NCBI GenBank assembly: GCA_002737725.1 | Contig: NSIP01000011.1 | Location: 1-64,000 of the forward strand | Length of the DNA stretch: 64,000 nt | DNA from: Rhodospirillaceae bacterium | GTDB taxonomy: Bacteria > Pseudomonadota > Alphaproteobacteria > Rhodospirillales > Rhodospirillaceae | Direction of reading: 5' to 3' | Part shown: piece after piece, positions 1-9,407 of the stretch | How the letters are laid out: each line of letters begins with the position of its first letter | Position numbering within the stretch: position 1 is the first letter of the stretch | Notes under the pieces: model-generated | What the model was told of the DNA's origin: nothing | The model's database searches: none | The model's input: only the letters and a program-made list of their open reading frames with translations | Made by a program: the position numbers and the translations under genes

Positions 1-1671
1 GGATATAATTGCGGTGAGTTGAAAATTAGCGGTCGTCAAATCAGCCAAAATTTGGAAGCCCTTCGGACGGGCGTGACCGTCCTCGCCGTTAACCTGACAC
101 CTGTCATTACGTCTCAGGCTAACCCGGCAACCTTTGGTACGGCAAACCCCGCCTTCGGGACATTGTTGTTGCAAGGCGGACAGCCGATCACCATCTACGG
201 CGCGCCGGCTAAACCAGGCCAATTCCGCGAGACCGGCAATTTCGTGGGCGACATTCAGTTTAACTACAGTGACTGGGATATCCTGGCCCAGGCCACGTAC
301 AACGCCGATAAGGCCGAGTTTAATCTTGATTCAGACCGCTTGGCCGCCAACGGGCCAAGCCCAGGCCTTAACACTGTGATTGAGGGTGCGGCCATCGGCA
401 GCCAGTCCCATGACGTCACCTTCGACTACTCGGGTGAATTCCGTGTGACGTCACCACAAGAAGATCGCTTGCGCGGCATCGCGGGCGCTTACTATTTTAA
501 CCGAGACGCCAGAAGCCGCGCCCGCAGCATCGGTGGAAATAATTTGTCGGCCAACTTCTGGGGTGTCGGCGGACAGAATTATTCTCTCAGCTACGTCACT
601 TATAAAGCTGTGTTTGGTTCAGCCGAGTTTGACATCAACGATCAATTGACCATCGGTGCCGAAGCACGCTACGGCCAAGACAAACGCAGCATTCCATTCA
701 ACATCGCGACGACACGCCCGGTGCAGTCGTCGATCAAGAAATTTACGCCGCGCCTTCATATTGATTACAAAGTCACCCCTGAGACTTTGCTCTATGCCAG
801 TTATGCCGTTGGCACATTGCCCGGTGGCTTCAATGCTAATGCCTTTACGCGGTCCAACGTGACCGATGCGGACTTCGCCCGGTTGGAAAGCGAAGGCAAG
901 ACTCTGATCGATAGCGAAAAGAATGTCAGTTATGAACTGGGCGTAAAGTCACAGTTACTAGATAGACGGGCGTCGATCAATGCCGATGTCTTTTACATCG
1001 ATTGGACGAAGCAGAAACTCAATCAAATTGAGCCTGTGATTCTGCCAGGGCCTGTCGTGAACGGTGTTGCTACTACGCTTGCGACCACCATCAACATTCA
1101 GCGCAACTCCGGTGTGAGCCGCGTCCAAGGTGTTGAGTTTTCAGGCCAGCTCCTCGCCACCGACAATCTCACCTTAACCGCTGGATACGGCATGGCCGAT
1201 CACGTCTTCAAGAAGGCCAACGATGACATGATCGAAGCCAATGGCGGACCCAAGCAAGACTTTACGTTTGCCACCGGAAACGGAAATGCAGCAGGTAAAC
1301 ACAACCTTGCTGTACCCAAACACTCAGCCACGGCTGGGTTTGCTTGGCGCGACGACCTGACGGCCGATGCCCAATGGTTGTTCCGCACCGATTTGTCGTA
1401 CCAATCGAAGAAATACAGCGAAATTGCCAACATCTCGTGGGTTGGGGCCCGGACCTTGGTGAACTCGAAAATCGGCGTCGAGACCAAGACCTGGAACCTG
1501 ACACTCTATGCCAACAACCTGTTCGATGATCGCACACCCGGCGCTGCGTTCCGTGGCGCTGATTCAAGTGTCGCCCGTTATGCAGGCAACCCCTTTGCCA
1601 ACCGCCGCGCCTTGGAATTATCGATGCCGCGCGGTCGTGAGTTTGGGTTGACCGGCGAGTACAACTTCTAA
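1..1671 (+). CDS. TonB-dependent receptor, C-terminal part (5' end outside window)
   Basis: Outer-membrane beta-barrel receptor for energised uptake of a large or scarce substrate. The frame is open to the first base with no stop, so signal peptide, TonB box and plug lie upstream of the window. What remains (about 556 residues) shows typical barrel strands alternating with loops, such as YELGVKSQLLDRRASINADV and LLYASYAVGTLPGGFNANAF, and ends in ...GLTGEYNF with a terminal aromatic residue as expected for outer-membrane insertion. The gene is followed by a strong terminator and then by a DUF1501/DUF1800 pair in the same direction. The substrate cannot be told. A TTG codon at 19 could be mistaken for a start, but the barrel clearly continues upstream. 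Confidence 0.9.
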   Translation, partial: GYNCGELKISGRQISQNLEALRTGVTVLAVNLTPVITSQANPATFGTANPAFGTLLLQGGQPITIYGAPAKPGQFRETGNFVGDIQFNYSDWDILAQATYNADKAEFNLDSDRLAANGPSPGLNTVIEGAAIGSQSHDVTFDYSGEFRVTSPQEDRLRGIAGAYYFNRDARSRARSIGGNNLSANFWGVGGQNYSLSYVTYKAVFGSAEFDINDQLTIGAEARYGQDKRSIPFNIATTRPVQSSIKKFTPRLHIDYKVTPETLLYASYAVGTLPGGFNANAFTRSNVTDADFARLESEGKTLIDSEKNVSYELGVKSQLLDRRASINADVFYIDWTKQKLNQIEPVILPGPVVNGVATTLATTINIQRNSGVSRVQGVEFSGQLLATDNLTLTAGYGMADHVFKKANDDMIEANGGPKQDFTFATGNGNAAGKHNLAVPKHSATAGFAWRDDLTADAQWLFRTDLSYQSKKYSEIANISWVGARTLVNSKIGVETKTWNLTLYANNLFDDRTPGAAFRGADSSVARYAGNPFANRRALELSMPRGREFGLTGEYNF

Positions 1672-1695
1672 ACTTATAAATTCGTTTTACTCAAA

Positions 1696-1726
1696 AGGGC
1701 CGGGGAAACACCCCGGCCCTTTTTCT
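1696..1726 (+). terminator. Rho-independent terminator after the TonB receptor
   Basis: A perfect 10-bp G+C-rich stem (AGGGCCGGGG / CCCCGGCCCT) with a 5-nt AAACA loop is followed by TTTTCT. It begins 25 bp after the receptor stop codon. Confidence 0.9.
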
Positions 1727-2058
1727 ATGGCGAGGGAGTTGACTGCTGCACCAACAACCCCAGGTTCATGAAGTGGCGGACTGACAGCACAAAACAGACG
1801 GCGCGCTATGCGCAGGATCAGGAACGAAGACCTGAGGGGAAACTCAGTGCAACCTGCCGTGCCCACAAAGCGTTGGTTTGATAGATTGTCAAATGCGAGA
1901 AATTGAGAAAATTTTACACTTTTTCTTGATGCTTCAAGGCAAATCCTTCGCGAGAAGCCGTATTAAATTTTAACGATTCTGCCATATTTGTAGTACATTG
2001 AAGTTAAAGTTTTTGAGAGTACTGTAGCTGTAAGACTTGATCGGTTCAGGAGCCAAAG
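1727..2058. other. Intergenic region upstream of the DUF1501 gene
   Basis: About 330 bases with no convincing gene. The right half is A+T-rich and probably holds the promoter of the DUF1501 gene. An AGGAG ribosome-binding site sits just before the ATG at 2059. I see no repeat or RNA gene here. Confidence 0.5.
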
Positions 2059-3309
2059 ATGACGCTGTCACGCCGCGAGCTTCTTCGTACCGCCTCTGCA
2101 GGCACTGCCATGGCCGCTATCACGCCCGGCCTAAAGGTGGCCTTCGCTGCAGATGGTGCGGCAGATAAAAATTTACTGGTCGTCCTTTATCTGCGCTTTG
2201 GGTCTGACGGCCTGCAAATGATCGCACCGGCTGGCGATGCCAACTATATCAGCAATCGCCCCACCATCCGTGTTCGCACCGATGGCAACACACCCGGCTT
2301 AGGCGTTGGCACTTTGCAGGGCGTAGACTTCTTCCTGCATCCGGCCACAAGCGAATTGAAATCACTTTATGATGCTAAAAAATTAGCCATTGTCCATGCG
2401 GCGGGCCTGCGCATGCCCGAACGCAGTCACTTCGAGTGCCAAGAATTTACGGAATTAGGAGTCACCAGCAGCGAAAAAATGCCGTCAGACGGCTGGCTTG
2501 CGCGCCACACGAAAGCGTTAGCTGGAGCGCCCACCTCGTTGGCCACGGTCGCATTATCATCGAATAATCCAGAATCGTTTCTAGGCTTAAAAGACGCCGT
2601 CGCAATCTCGAATGCCTCTTCGTTCAATGTCTCGGGCGGCGCTCCAAACGCCACAGTCATACGTGCACTTAACGGCGGCGTTACGCCTTATGCGCAAGAA
2701 GTTATTCAAACACTCGATGCGATCAGTTCAGTGCAAACTGGGTTAAGTAAGCTCTCTGTCGACAATACGAATTACGGATACCCTGGCGGCAGCTTGACCA
2801 CCTCATTACGCTCGTTGGCGTCACTAGTGCGCATGAACGTCGGCATCGAAGTTGCCCACATCGACATGGGCGGCTGGGACCACCACCAAAATCTTATTAA
2901 TGACTTCAACTCGCGGGCCTCAGATCTTGCCCGTTCGCTTGGGGCGTTCTGGCGCGAAATGGCGAACTACCAAAATCGCCTCACGCTCGTGACGATGACC
3001 GAGTTCGGTCGCCGGTTCAGAGAAAACGCCAGCCAAGGAACCGATCATGGCTCTGGCGGCTACATGTTTGTGCTGGGCGGTAACGTCAATGGCGGAAAAA
3101 TCTATGGAACGTGGCCGGGGCTAGCGCAAAATCAGCTCTTCAATGGCGATCTTGATGTGACGACTGATTATCGTCGCGTCGTTGGCGAAATCTTGGCCAA
3201 GCGCCAAGGGGCCCGCCGATTGGATTTAGTGTTCCCGACCGTGAAGTACGACCCGATGGGCATTGTCACCGGTAACGACACCGGGACCATTGGTGGAAAA
3301 TCAGCCTAG
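2059..3309 (+). CDS. DUF1501 family protein, Tat-exported
   Basis: 416-residue member of the DUF1501 family (sulfatase/alkaline-phosphatase-like fold, biochemical role not established). The N-terminus LSRRELLRTASAGTAMAA is a twin-arginine signal followed by a hydrophobic stretch and an AFA cleavage-like site. Family-type segments are MPERSHFECQEF near residue 120, HIDMGGWDHHQN near 275 and TEFGRRFRENAS near 315, with HG and GG further on. AGGAG lies 8-9 bases before the ATG. It is followed after 45 bp by a DUF1800 gene, the usual partner of this family. The often-seen order is DUF1800 then DUF1501, so this pair is inverted. The pair may work on a periplasmic or surface substrate, but that is inference. 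Confidence 0.88.
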   Translation: MTLSRRELLRTASAGTAMAAITPGLKVAFAADGAADKNLLVVLYLRFGSDGLQMIAPAGDANYISNRPTIRVRTDGNTPGLGVGTLQGVDFFLHPATSELKSLYDAKKLAIVHAAGLRMPERSHFECQEFTELGVTSSEKMPSDGWLARHTKALAGAPTSLATVALSSNNPESFLGLKDAVAISNASSFNVSGGAPNATVIRALNGGVTPYAQEVIQTLDAISSVQTGLSKLSVDNTNYGYPGGSLTTSLRSLASLVRMNVGIEVAHIDMGGWDHHQNLINDFNSRASDLARSLGAFWREMANYQNRLTLVTMTEFGRRFRENASQGTDHGSGGYMFVLGGNVNGGKIYGTWPGLAQNQLFNGDLDVTTDYRRVVGEILAKRQGARRLDLVFPTVKYDPMGIVTGNDTGTIGGKSA

Positions 3310-3354
3310 CGACTCTGAAACCGAAGAAACCGCAAACCAGCGAACCGAGGCGAC

Positions 3355-4986
3355 ATGTTGCCCGAAAAACCAACCCCCAAATTCATTGCGCTCAATCGCG
3401 TCACTTTCGGTGCGCGCGACAGCGATGTTGCAAAAGTAAGCGCCATAGGCTGGGAAGCATGGGTCGACGAGCAACTCAATCCACCGAACGGCGACGACTC
3501 TCTGACAGCGCGGGCCCTGAAGGATGCCACCTTAAGAATTACATATGGCGAACGCAACGATAGCCAGGGGACATGGCCAGCCGTCGATGAAGACCGCCCA
3601 CTCGATACGCTGGCGATGACGGCTGATGAACTCAACAATATTTATAACGATGTCAACCGCACGCGCACGCTTCCTCAAAACGAAATCAATCGCATTGCCG
3701 AAGAAGTTACGGCGTCAACCTGGATTCGCAACACCCAAAGCCCGTTCCAGGTCCGCGAATTCATGACGGATTTTTGGCATAACCACTTCAATATTTCGAG
3801 CGCCAAAGGTTCGCTGGTGATGTTCATGCTGCCGATTTATGACCAGGGCGTCATGCGTAAACACGCGTTGGGAAACTTCACCGATTTGGTGAATGCCAAT
3901 GCTCGTTCGACGGCGATGCTGTTTTATCTCGATAATGCCGTCAGTCGCGCCACGACACCCAACGAGAACTATGCGCGCGAATTGCTCGAACTTCACACGA
4001 TGGGAGCGGACGCCTACCTGGGCGTCACGACACCAACCGGGGCAGGCGCAGGCGCCGTCGGGACGAAGTCGGCCGGATTTTCGGACCAAGACATTTTGCA
4101 AGCAAGTCGCGCTTTGTCAGGCTGGACAGTTGGCATGGGGCAGCGCATTTCCAACACTAGGTCATTACCAACGAGTGGTAACTTCGTGTACGAGCCCACC
4201 TACCATAATCGAAATGCGACTTCGTTTTTGGGCGTCGATCTGGCCAGCTTGCAACCCGCTGCAACGTCTGAAAACCAAACAGGCGGCATTATGCAGGGCA
4301 ACAAAGTACTTGAGATCGCTTCTCAGCACGAAAAAACAGCCAAGTTTATTGTTACCAAGATCGCTCGGCGTATTTTTGGTGACAACCCGCCAAAGGCCGT
4401 CATTGATTCAGCAATTAAAACCTGGCTGGATAATCGTCAAAGCCCAGAGCAGATCAAACTGGTCATGGAGACATTCCTCATGTCCAACGAGATCATGCAA
4501 GGGACCGCCACCAAAGTCCGCCGTCCCTACGAGAAAATTATTGCCTTTGCGCGCGCCACGAACTCGCGCATTCGCCCTAGCCGCCTGTTATCGACAGCCT
4601 TTGCTGGAACCAAAGATTCAGTGTTCCTCTGGGGTACACCAGACGGGTGGGCCGACGACAATGATTACTGGCTGAGCACTACGGGGTTGATGACACAATG
4701 GAATACGTGCCTGACCGCCATGGCGAACGGTGCCTTAAGCGTTAATTTGCGTACTGAATCTATCGCAACAACTTCGGTTGCGGCCCTTCTCGACGATTGG
4801 ATCAGCCGCATGGTTGGCTATCAAATCTCATCGGCGGGATATGCCGCACTCCGCACCATGGCAGCGCAAAGCACTGGCATCTCGACATATCTAGGCAGCG
4901 GAACAGCCAGCGTTCAAACTCAGGAAAACGAATTACGCCGACTGGTCGCATTGATCTCGACCTCGCCAGAGTTTGCGTACCGTTAG
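3355..4986 (+). CDS. DUF1800 domain-containing protein
   Basis: 543-residue DUF1800 protein. Visible family features are the N-terminal LNRVTFGARDSDVAKV segment, the FWHNHFNISSAKG motif at about residues 140-152, and NENYARELLELHTMG near 203-217. The C-terminal half includes FIVTKIARRIFGDNPP, as expected. Length is normal for the family. A GAGGCG ribosome-binding site precedes the ATG. No clear signal peptide is seen although the DUF1501 partner carries a Tat signal, so co-export by piggyback is conceivable but unproven. Its last four bases overlap the convergent feoC gene. Function is unknown beyond the DUF1501 association. Confidence 0.88.
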   Translation: MLPEKPTPKFIALNRVTFGARDSDVAKVSAIGWEAWVDEQLNPPNGDDSLTARALKDATLRITYGERNDSQGTWPAVDEDRPLDTLAMTADELNNIYNDVNRTRTLPQNEINRIAEEVTASTWIRNTQSPFQVREFMTDFWHNHFNISSAKGSLVMFMLPIYDQGVMRKHALGNFTDLVNANARSTAMLFYLDNAVSRATTPNENYARELLELHTMGADAYLGVTTPTGAGAGAVGTKSAGFSDQDILQASRALSGWTVGMGQRISNTRSLPTSGNFVYEPTYHNRNATSFLGVDLASLQPAATSENQTGGIMQGNKVLEIASQHEKTAKFIVTKIARRIFGDNPPKAVIDSAIKTWLDNRQSPEQIKLVMETFLMSNEIMQGTATKVRRPYEKIIAFARATNSRIRPSRLLSTAFAGTKDSVFLWGTPDGWADDNDYWLSTTGLMTQWNTCLTAMANGALSVNLRTESIATTSVAALLDDWISRMVGYQISSAGYAALRTMAAQSTGISTYLGSGTASVQTQENELRRLVALISTSPEFAYR

Positions 4987-5255
4987 TTCTTTGATTGGCG
5001 AACGAGCTGCGCGTGGTGCGGGTCAGCGCAGCCGTTGATCCCGACCCATTCGTAAATATCCGTAATAGACGACTCGCACTTCCCGCACGTTCCGCAGGGC
5101 AGATGGTCTTTCAATCGACGAATACGGCCCTTGGCCATCCACGTCGCCAGCAGCCCTTCCATGGCTGGGATTTCGATACTGAAGTGCCCAGCGAGATCGG
5201 CAATCGAGGCCCGCTTGCGCGAAGTGAGGTAGTCCCGAAGATCTATGAGCACCAT
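4983..5255 (-). CDS. feoC: FeoC-like winged-helix protein
   Basis: 90-residue small protein at the end of the feoABC operon. The first ~50 residues form a winged-helix pattern (LRDYLTSRKRASIADLAGHF), followed by a cysteine cluster CGTCGKC and a further Cys near residue 76, which fits the Fe-S or redox-sensing cysteines of FeoC. FeoC proteins bind FeoB and are thought to control its stability or activity rather than DNA. It begins 6 bp after the feoB stop, with GGAG just upstream, so it is translated with feoB. The identification rests on size, cysteine pattern and position. Confidence 0.85.
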   Translation of the reverse strand: MVLIDLRDYLTSRKRASIADLAGHFSIEIPAMEGLLATWMAKGRIRRLKDHLPCGTCGKCESSITDIYEWVGINGCADPHHAQLVRQSKN

Positions 5256-5261
5256 TGGGGC

Positions 5262-7592
5262 TTACTCCGCCGCAGCCAGTTGAACAGCACGATCACGACG
5301 CCCCGTGACAACGAGGGCGATCACGCCGACGGCAATCAAACCTAAAATAATACTGATCCACATGGTTGCTGTTTTAGGGTCGCGCTCAAATGTGCCGATC
5401 TGGTAGGTGAGCACCGCAAAACCATAGCCCAACGCAGTTGAGTACAGCGCGACAAAGGCCGTCCATCCGGCTGATAGCTCGCGGTAGTAGGCCGACAAGG
5501 CCGACATGCAGGGCGAGTACAAAAGAATGGCAATGAGATAGGCGAACGCCCCAATTCCGCCATCGAACTTCGATGCAATCACATCGAACGTGCCGCGTTT
5601 AACATCCTGCTTTTCTGCTGCTTGATCCAGATTTTCTGCTATGGTGACGTCGAAACCCAAGGGGTCTAACAAGCGATCCGTGAGCGTCGCGAGATTTGCC
5701 GGAATTGTCGCGAACGCCTCGGAAACACCCGCCACCAAATCAAACGCCTCCTCTTTAGCTGGTGCGCCGTCTGCCTCTGCTCCCATTTGGCTGTAAAGAG
5801 CATCGAGCGTTCCGACAACGACTTCCTTGGCAAATAGGCCTGTGAACAAGCCAACAGCAGCCGGCCAGTTATCTTCACGAATGCCCATGGGTTTAAACAC
5901 AGGAATGAGGCTTTCACCAACGGCGGCCAGAACCGAGTTTTGGGTATTCTCATTGCCGAACGATCCATCGCGCCCCCAAGAATTCAGGAACGTTAAAACA
6001 ACCGCCACCATGACGATGAATTTTCCGGCTTTGACGACGAACGATTTGAGTCGTTCCCACGTGCGGATCAACACGCCGCGCAGGGTCGGGCGATGATACA
6101 GCGGCAGCTCCATTAGAAACGGCGCAGACTGCCCCGAAAGAATGGTGTTCTTCAGCAGCAAGCCAGTGGCAACGGCAAAAAAGAGGCCGATGAGATACAG
6201 CAGAAAGACAATATTTTGCCCGCCCACCGGGAAAAAGACAGCAGCGAACAGTGCATAGACCGGCAGCCGCGCGCCGCACGACATGAAATGCGACATGACG
6301 GCTGTGAGCACACGATCACGATGATTATCGAGTGTTCGGGTGGACATAACGGCAGGCACCGTACAGCCAAACCCAACCATCATGGGGACGAACGATTTCC
6401 CCGGCAGGCCCAAGGCGCGCATAAAGCGGTCCATCACAAACGCCGCGCGGGCCATATATCCGCTGTCTTCCAGCACAGATAAAAACAAAAAGAGACAGCC
6501 AATAATAGGAATGAATGTTCCGACGGTTTGAATGCCGCCGCCCACGCCGCCAGCCAAGATCGTCACCAGCCAGTCAGGCGATCCGACAGACTTAAGAACA
6601 TGCCCAAAGCCATCGACCAGAAGCGTTCCACCTAGGATGTCGAAGAAATCAATGAATGCGCTACCCACATCAATGGTGAACAGGAACATCAGATACATCA
6701 CGGCCAGAAAGATCGGGATGCCGAGAACGCGATTGAGAACCACGCTGTCGATACGATCTGTAATCGAACGGCTGGCAATACCACGCCGAGAGACTGCGCT
6801 TTGAACGAGATCATGCGCGAGGGAAAACCGGCGATCTGCGATCAAGATATCGGTATCTTCTTTCGTCGCATCACTGATTCGCGCTTGCGCCGCAACGACG
6901 GCTTGTTTGATCGAATCGTCAAATTTCTCCGCTACGCTGGTATCATCCTCGAGAAGCTTGATCGCGGTCCAGCGTGCATAAGTGGGGTTTGAGTTGCTTT
7001 TTTGCGGCAAAAGAGCTGCGAGCTGCACGATCTCGGCTTCAAGTGCTGTTCCAAACTCAACGCTGAGCTTTGGTTTGTATTGACGGACTGCAGAAGCCGC
7101 CATCGCCGCCTTCAGCAGATCCAACCCCTCGCCTGTCGGCGCAACGACACCGCGCACAGGAAGCCCTAAGCGATCTTGGAAACTCTGTGTGTCGATCACT
7201 AATCCCTTGGACCGCGCCGCGTCCATCATGTTGAGTGCCAGAATCATTGGCACGCCCATCTCGAGCAGTTGGGTTGTCAGATAAAAATTCCGCTCAAGGT
7301 TGGAGGCATCCAGAATATTGACGATAACATCGGCTGCTTGCGACAGGATGTAGTCACGCGCAATGCGCTCGTCGATGGAACTGGCCCCAGCAACGGCCAG
7401 CGAATAAACACCCGGAAGATCAATGACCCGCACCTGGCGACCGTCATACTGGAATGTGCCTTCCTTGCGATCTACCGTTACGCCTGGCCAGTTGCCCACT
7501 TTCTGACGCGCGCCGGTCAGGGCATTAAACAGCGAGGTCTTTCCGCAATTGGGATTGCCGACGATGGCAACCGTAACAACCTTGTCGCTCAT
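5262..7592 (-). CDS. feoB: Ferrous iron transporter FeoB
   Basis: 776-residue inner-membrane Fe(II) transporter with an N-terminal G domain. Visible motifs are P-loop GNPNCGKT at residues 12-19, switch region GNWPGVTVDRKEG near 33-45, G3 DLPG near 58 and G4 NMMD near 121. The membrane half starts near residue 280 and contains the family's Gate segments, for example GFGCTVPAVMSTRTL and GLFAKEVVVGTLDALY. Length matches E. coli FeoB. Its ATG overlaps the feoA stop by four bases (ATGA), which indicates translational coupling. All key nucleotide-binding motifs are present, so it should be functional. Confidence 0.97.
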   Translation of the reverse strand: MSDKVVTVAIVGNPNCGKTSLFNALTGARQKVGNWPGVTVDRKEGTFQYDGRQVRVIDLPGVYSLAVAGASSIDERIARDYILSQAADVIVNILDASNLERNFYLTTQLLEMGVPMILALNMMDAARSKGLVIDTQSFQDRLGLPVRGVVAPTGEGLDLLKAAMAASAVRQYKPKLSVEFGTALEAEIVQLAALLPQKSNSNPTYARWTAIKLLEDDTSVAEKFDDSIKQAVVAAQARISDATKEDTDILIADRRFSLAHDLVQSAVSRRGIASRSITDRIDSVVLNRVLGIPIFLAVMYLMFLFTIDVGSAFIDFFDILGGTLLVDGFGHVLKSVGSPDWLVTILAGGVGGGIQTVGTFIPIIGCLFLFLSVLEDSGYMARAAFVMDRFMRALGLPGKSFVPMMVGFGCTVPAVMSTRTLDNHRDRVLTAVMSHFMSCGARLPVYALFAAVFFPVGGQNIVFLLYLIGLFFAVATGLLLKNTILSGQSAPFLMELPLYHRPTLRGVLIRTWERLKSFVVKAGKFIVMVAVVLTFLNSWGRDGSFGNENTQNSVLAAVGESLIPVFKPMGIREDNWPAAVGLFTGLFAKEVVVGTLDALYSQMGAEADGAPAKEEAFDLVAGVSEAFATIPANLATLTDRLLDPLGFDVTIAENLDQAAEKQDVKRGTFDVIASKFDGGIGAFAYLIAILLYSPCMSALSAYYRELSAGWTAFVALYSTALGYGFAVLTYQIGTFERDPKTATMWISIILGLIAVGVIALVVTGRRDRAVQLAAAE

Positions 7593-7834
7593 GCGCGCAC
7601 CACCATCACCGTATCTGCCTCACCACGGCGCAGGCTCAATGCAAAACCCCGCACGCGCAGTTCCATCGGGTCCCCCATGGGCGCAACACGTTCGACTGCA
7701 ACTAAAGTTCCGGGGGTGAGGCCAAAGGCCAAGAGTTTTTCCCGATAGCTGCGATTGGTGCGACCCAGGCTGACAATCCGGGCCATCTGGCCAACTTGGA
7801 GGCTACCCAGAGGGATATGTTGTGCAGAGGACAT
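7589..7834 (-). CDS. feoA: FeoA, SH3-like accessory protein of ferrous iron uptake
   Basis: 81-residue cytosolic FeoA domain protein (PLGSLQVGQMARIV ... LRVRGFALSLRRGE), a small SH3-like partner of FeoB. The frame is open further upstream, but I place the start at the ATG at 7834: it has an AAAGG ribosome-binding site 7 bases upstream, gives the usual FeoA length, and lies downstream of the promoter candidate at 7887-7915, which a longer product would overlap. First gene of feoABC. Confidence 0.93.
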   Translation of the reverse strand: MSSAQHIPLGSLQVGQMARIVSLGRTNRSYREKLLAFGLTPGTLVAVERVAPMGDPMELRVRGFALSLRRGEADTVMVVRA

Positions 7835-7886
7835 GTAGACCTTTGTGGTGACCGAAACAGGCCGCTGAGCCTGCCTCATGAGCGCG

Positions 7887-7915
7887 GGTATACTGCAATT
7901 GATAATTGTTCGCAA
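7887..7915 (-). promoter_or_regulatory. Candidate feoABC promoter with overlapping A+T-rich palindrome
   Basis: Read on the minus strand: TTGCGA (-35-like), exactly 17 bases, then TATACC (-10-like), ending about 53 bases before the feoA ATG. The spacer contains the inverted repeat CAATT-ATC-AATTG (plus-strand 7896-7908) next to GATAAT-like hexamers. A Fur-family operator would be expected at this place in a feo operon, but the match to a Fur consensus is only partial. Confidence 0.4.
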
Positions 7916-8090
7916 TTGAGAAGATCGCCATGCCGGGGATCAATTTTATCCCGCAAAATTCTAAAATATATATTTATAGCAATAGCTTAATATACGGTCC
8001 GGGCATTGAAAGCCTAAACGGGGGTTGGCGATGACACCTACCGGCCAGTTCCGGAAACGTCTGCGACCTCACCCAAAATGAGATACCGCG

Positions 8091-9350
8091 TTAAGGCGCG
8101 GGAGCCCCGGAACTCATAAGCAGCCAGAATCGCTCGCGCAAGCTGATGATCGCTGGTGTGGGATTAGTCTCGGGTGTTAACCGCGCGAACTCACCGAGAT
8201 CTGGATAAATACGGGGGTCGTCTTTGATGTCTTGACGAATATAAAGCTGTGATGCTGGCAAAGCATTCGCAAGCCAGTAGGAATTCGTCATCCGCGCGCT
8301 AATTTCAGGCCTGAAGAGATAGTCGATTAAGGCTGCGCTGCGTGCAGGGTTTTGCGCACCACGGGGTTGCGCCAGCATATAGAGTCGCAAGACAGAGCCT
8401 TCACGCGGCACAATAAATTCGAGATTGGAGTTCTGCCCAGCGTCACGCGCTAGCGCCCGGGCACGATAGACATCACTTGCAAGGGCCAGCGACAAACAAG
8501 CCTTGCCACTCGCCAAAGCTTCACTGAGGGCTCGCGTGTTGAATTTCGTAATGTGCTGGCGGATCGACTCCCACGCCGCCGAGGCACGCTCGACATCATT
8601 GGGCGTGTTCGAAAAGAGCGGCAAATTGAGAGAGACCAATGCGCTTGGAAAGGCCAGCGATGGCGCATCGACGCTATACACACCGCAGCTTGTCAGCTGA
8701 GCAACAAGCGCAGGGTCAAAGAGCAAGCTCCAACTATCTATATCTTCAGATCCCTTCAAACGAAACATAAGCTCTTGACGATGGATGCCAAGCCCAACCG
8801 ACGTCCAGGCATAGGGCACGGCGTAGAGGCCCGCGGGGTCGTAAGTCTTGGCGATAGTTCGCAGTCCAGGATCAACCCGACCGAGATGGGAAATGGCGCG
8901 CGCTGGCAGGACGCTCAAACCAGCATTGCGCATGAGTTGCAGCTGCTGGATGGTTGTCCCCGCTGCTAGAATAACGTCGGCATTCAAGGCTGTGTCCGCT
9001 GCGATGCTGAGTAAAGATTCCTCATTATCGTAGGAGATCAGCTCAACACTGTTGCCAGATTCAGATTCAAAATCACGCAAGAGATCAGCATCGATCACGC
9101 CCCGTGGGGCAATCAGTGCGATCGTATTTTCGGGTCGCTGCGGGGTCTGAGCCACGGATGGGATCGAAAAGGGTTGTACAATCGGATCAGGAGCCGAAAG
9201 CAAGTAAACAGCCGCGCCGACAAGCAGAAGCGTACTCAGCACCGCTGCCAACAAAAATGTTGCGAGCGCTTTTGAGCGCCGAGCCACAGCTTCAACACTG
9301 GTTTTCGTCGGGGCGACGTCAGGGCCTTGATCTTGAGGAGGAGATGTCAT
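8091..9350 (-). CDS. PotD/PotF-like solute-binding protein with uncleaved N-terminal membrane anchor
   Basis: About 419 residues. After a polar N-terminal segment of ~30 residues comes a single hydrophobic helix (ATFLLAAVLSTLLLVGAAVY) and then a type 2 periplasmic-binding-protein fold. DVILAAGTTIQQLQLMRNAG and DPAGLYAVPYAWTSVGLGI resemble the hinge and ligand regions of polyamine-binding PotD/PotF. The long polar leader before the helix suggests a signal anchor rather than a cleaved signal peptide. No ABC permease or ATPase gene lies nearby, so it is an orphan. Start chosen at the ATG at 9350; an in-frame ATG at 9392 is also possible. Divergent from the SDR gene at 9408. Ligand unknown. Confidence 0.75.
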   Translation of the reverse strand: MTSPPQDQGPDVAPTKTSVEAVARRSKALATFLLAAVLSTLLLVGAAVYLLSAPDPIVQPFSIPSVAQTPQRPENTIALIAPRGVIDADLLRDFESESGNSVELISYDNEESLLSIAADTALNADVILAAGTTIQQLQLMRNAGLSVLPARAISHLGRVDPGLRTIAKTYDPAGLYAVPYAWTSVGLGIHRQELMFRLKGSEDIDSWSLLFDPALVAQLTSCGVYSVDAPSLAFPSALVSLNLPLFSNTPNDVERASAAWESIRQHITKFNTRALSEALASGKACLSLALASDVYRARALARDAGQNSNLEFIVPREGSVLRLYMLAQPRGAQNPARSAALIDYLFRPEISARMTNSYWLANALPASQLYIRQDIKDDPRIYPDLGEFARLTPETNPTPAIISLRERFWLLMSSGAPAP

Positions 9351-9407
9351 TGACTTGTCTTTTGCATCTAATGCCGCTACCAGCAACACCAAATCAGGGG
9401 CCGATGA

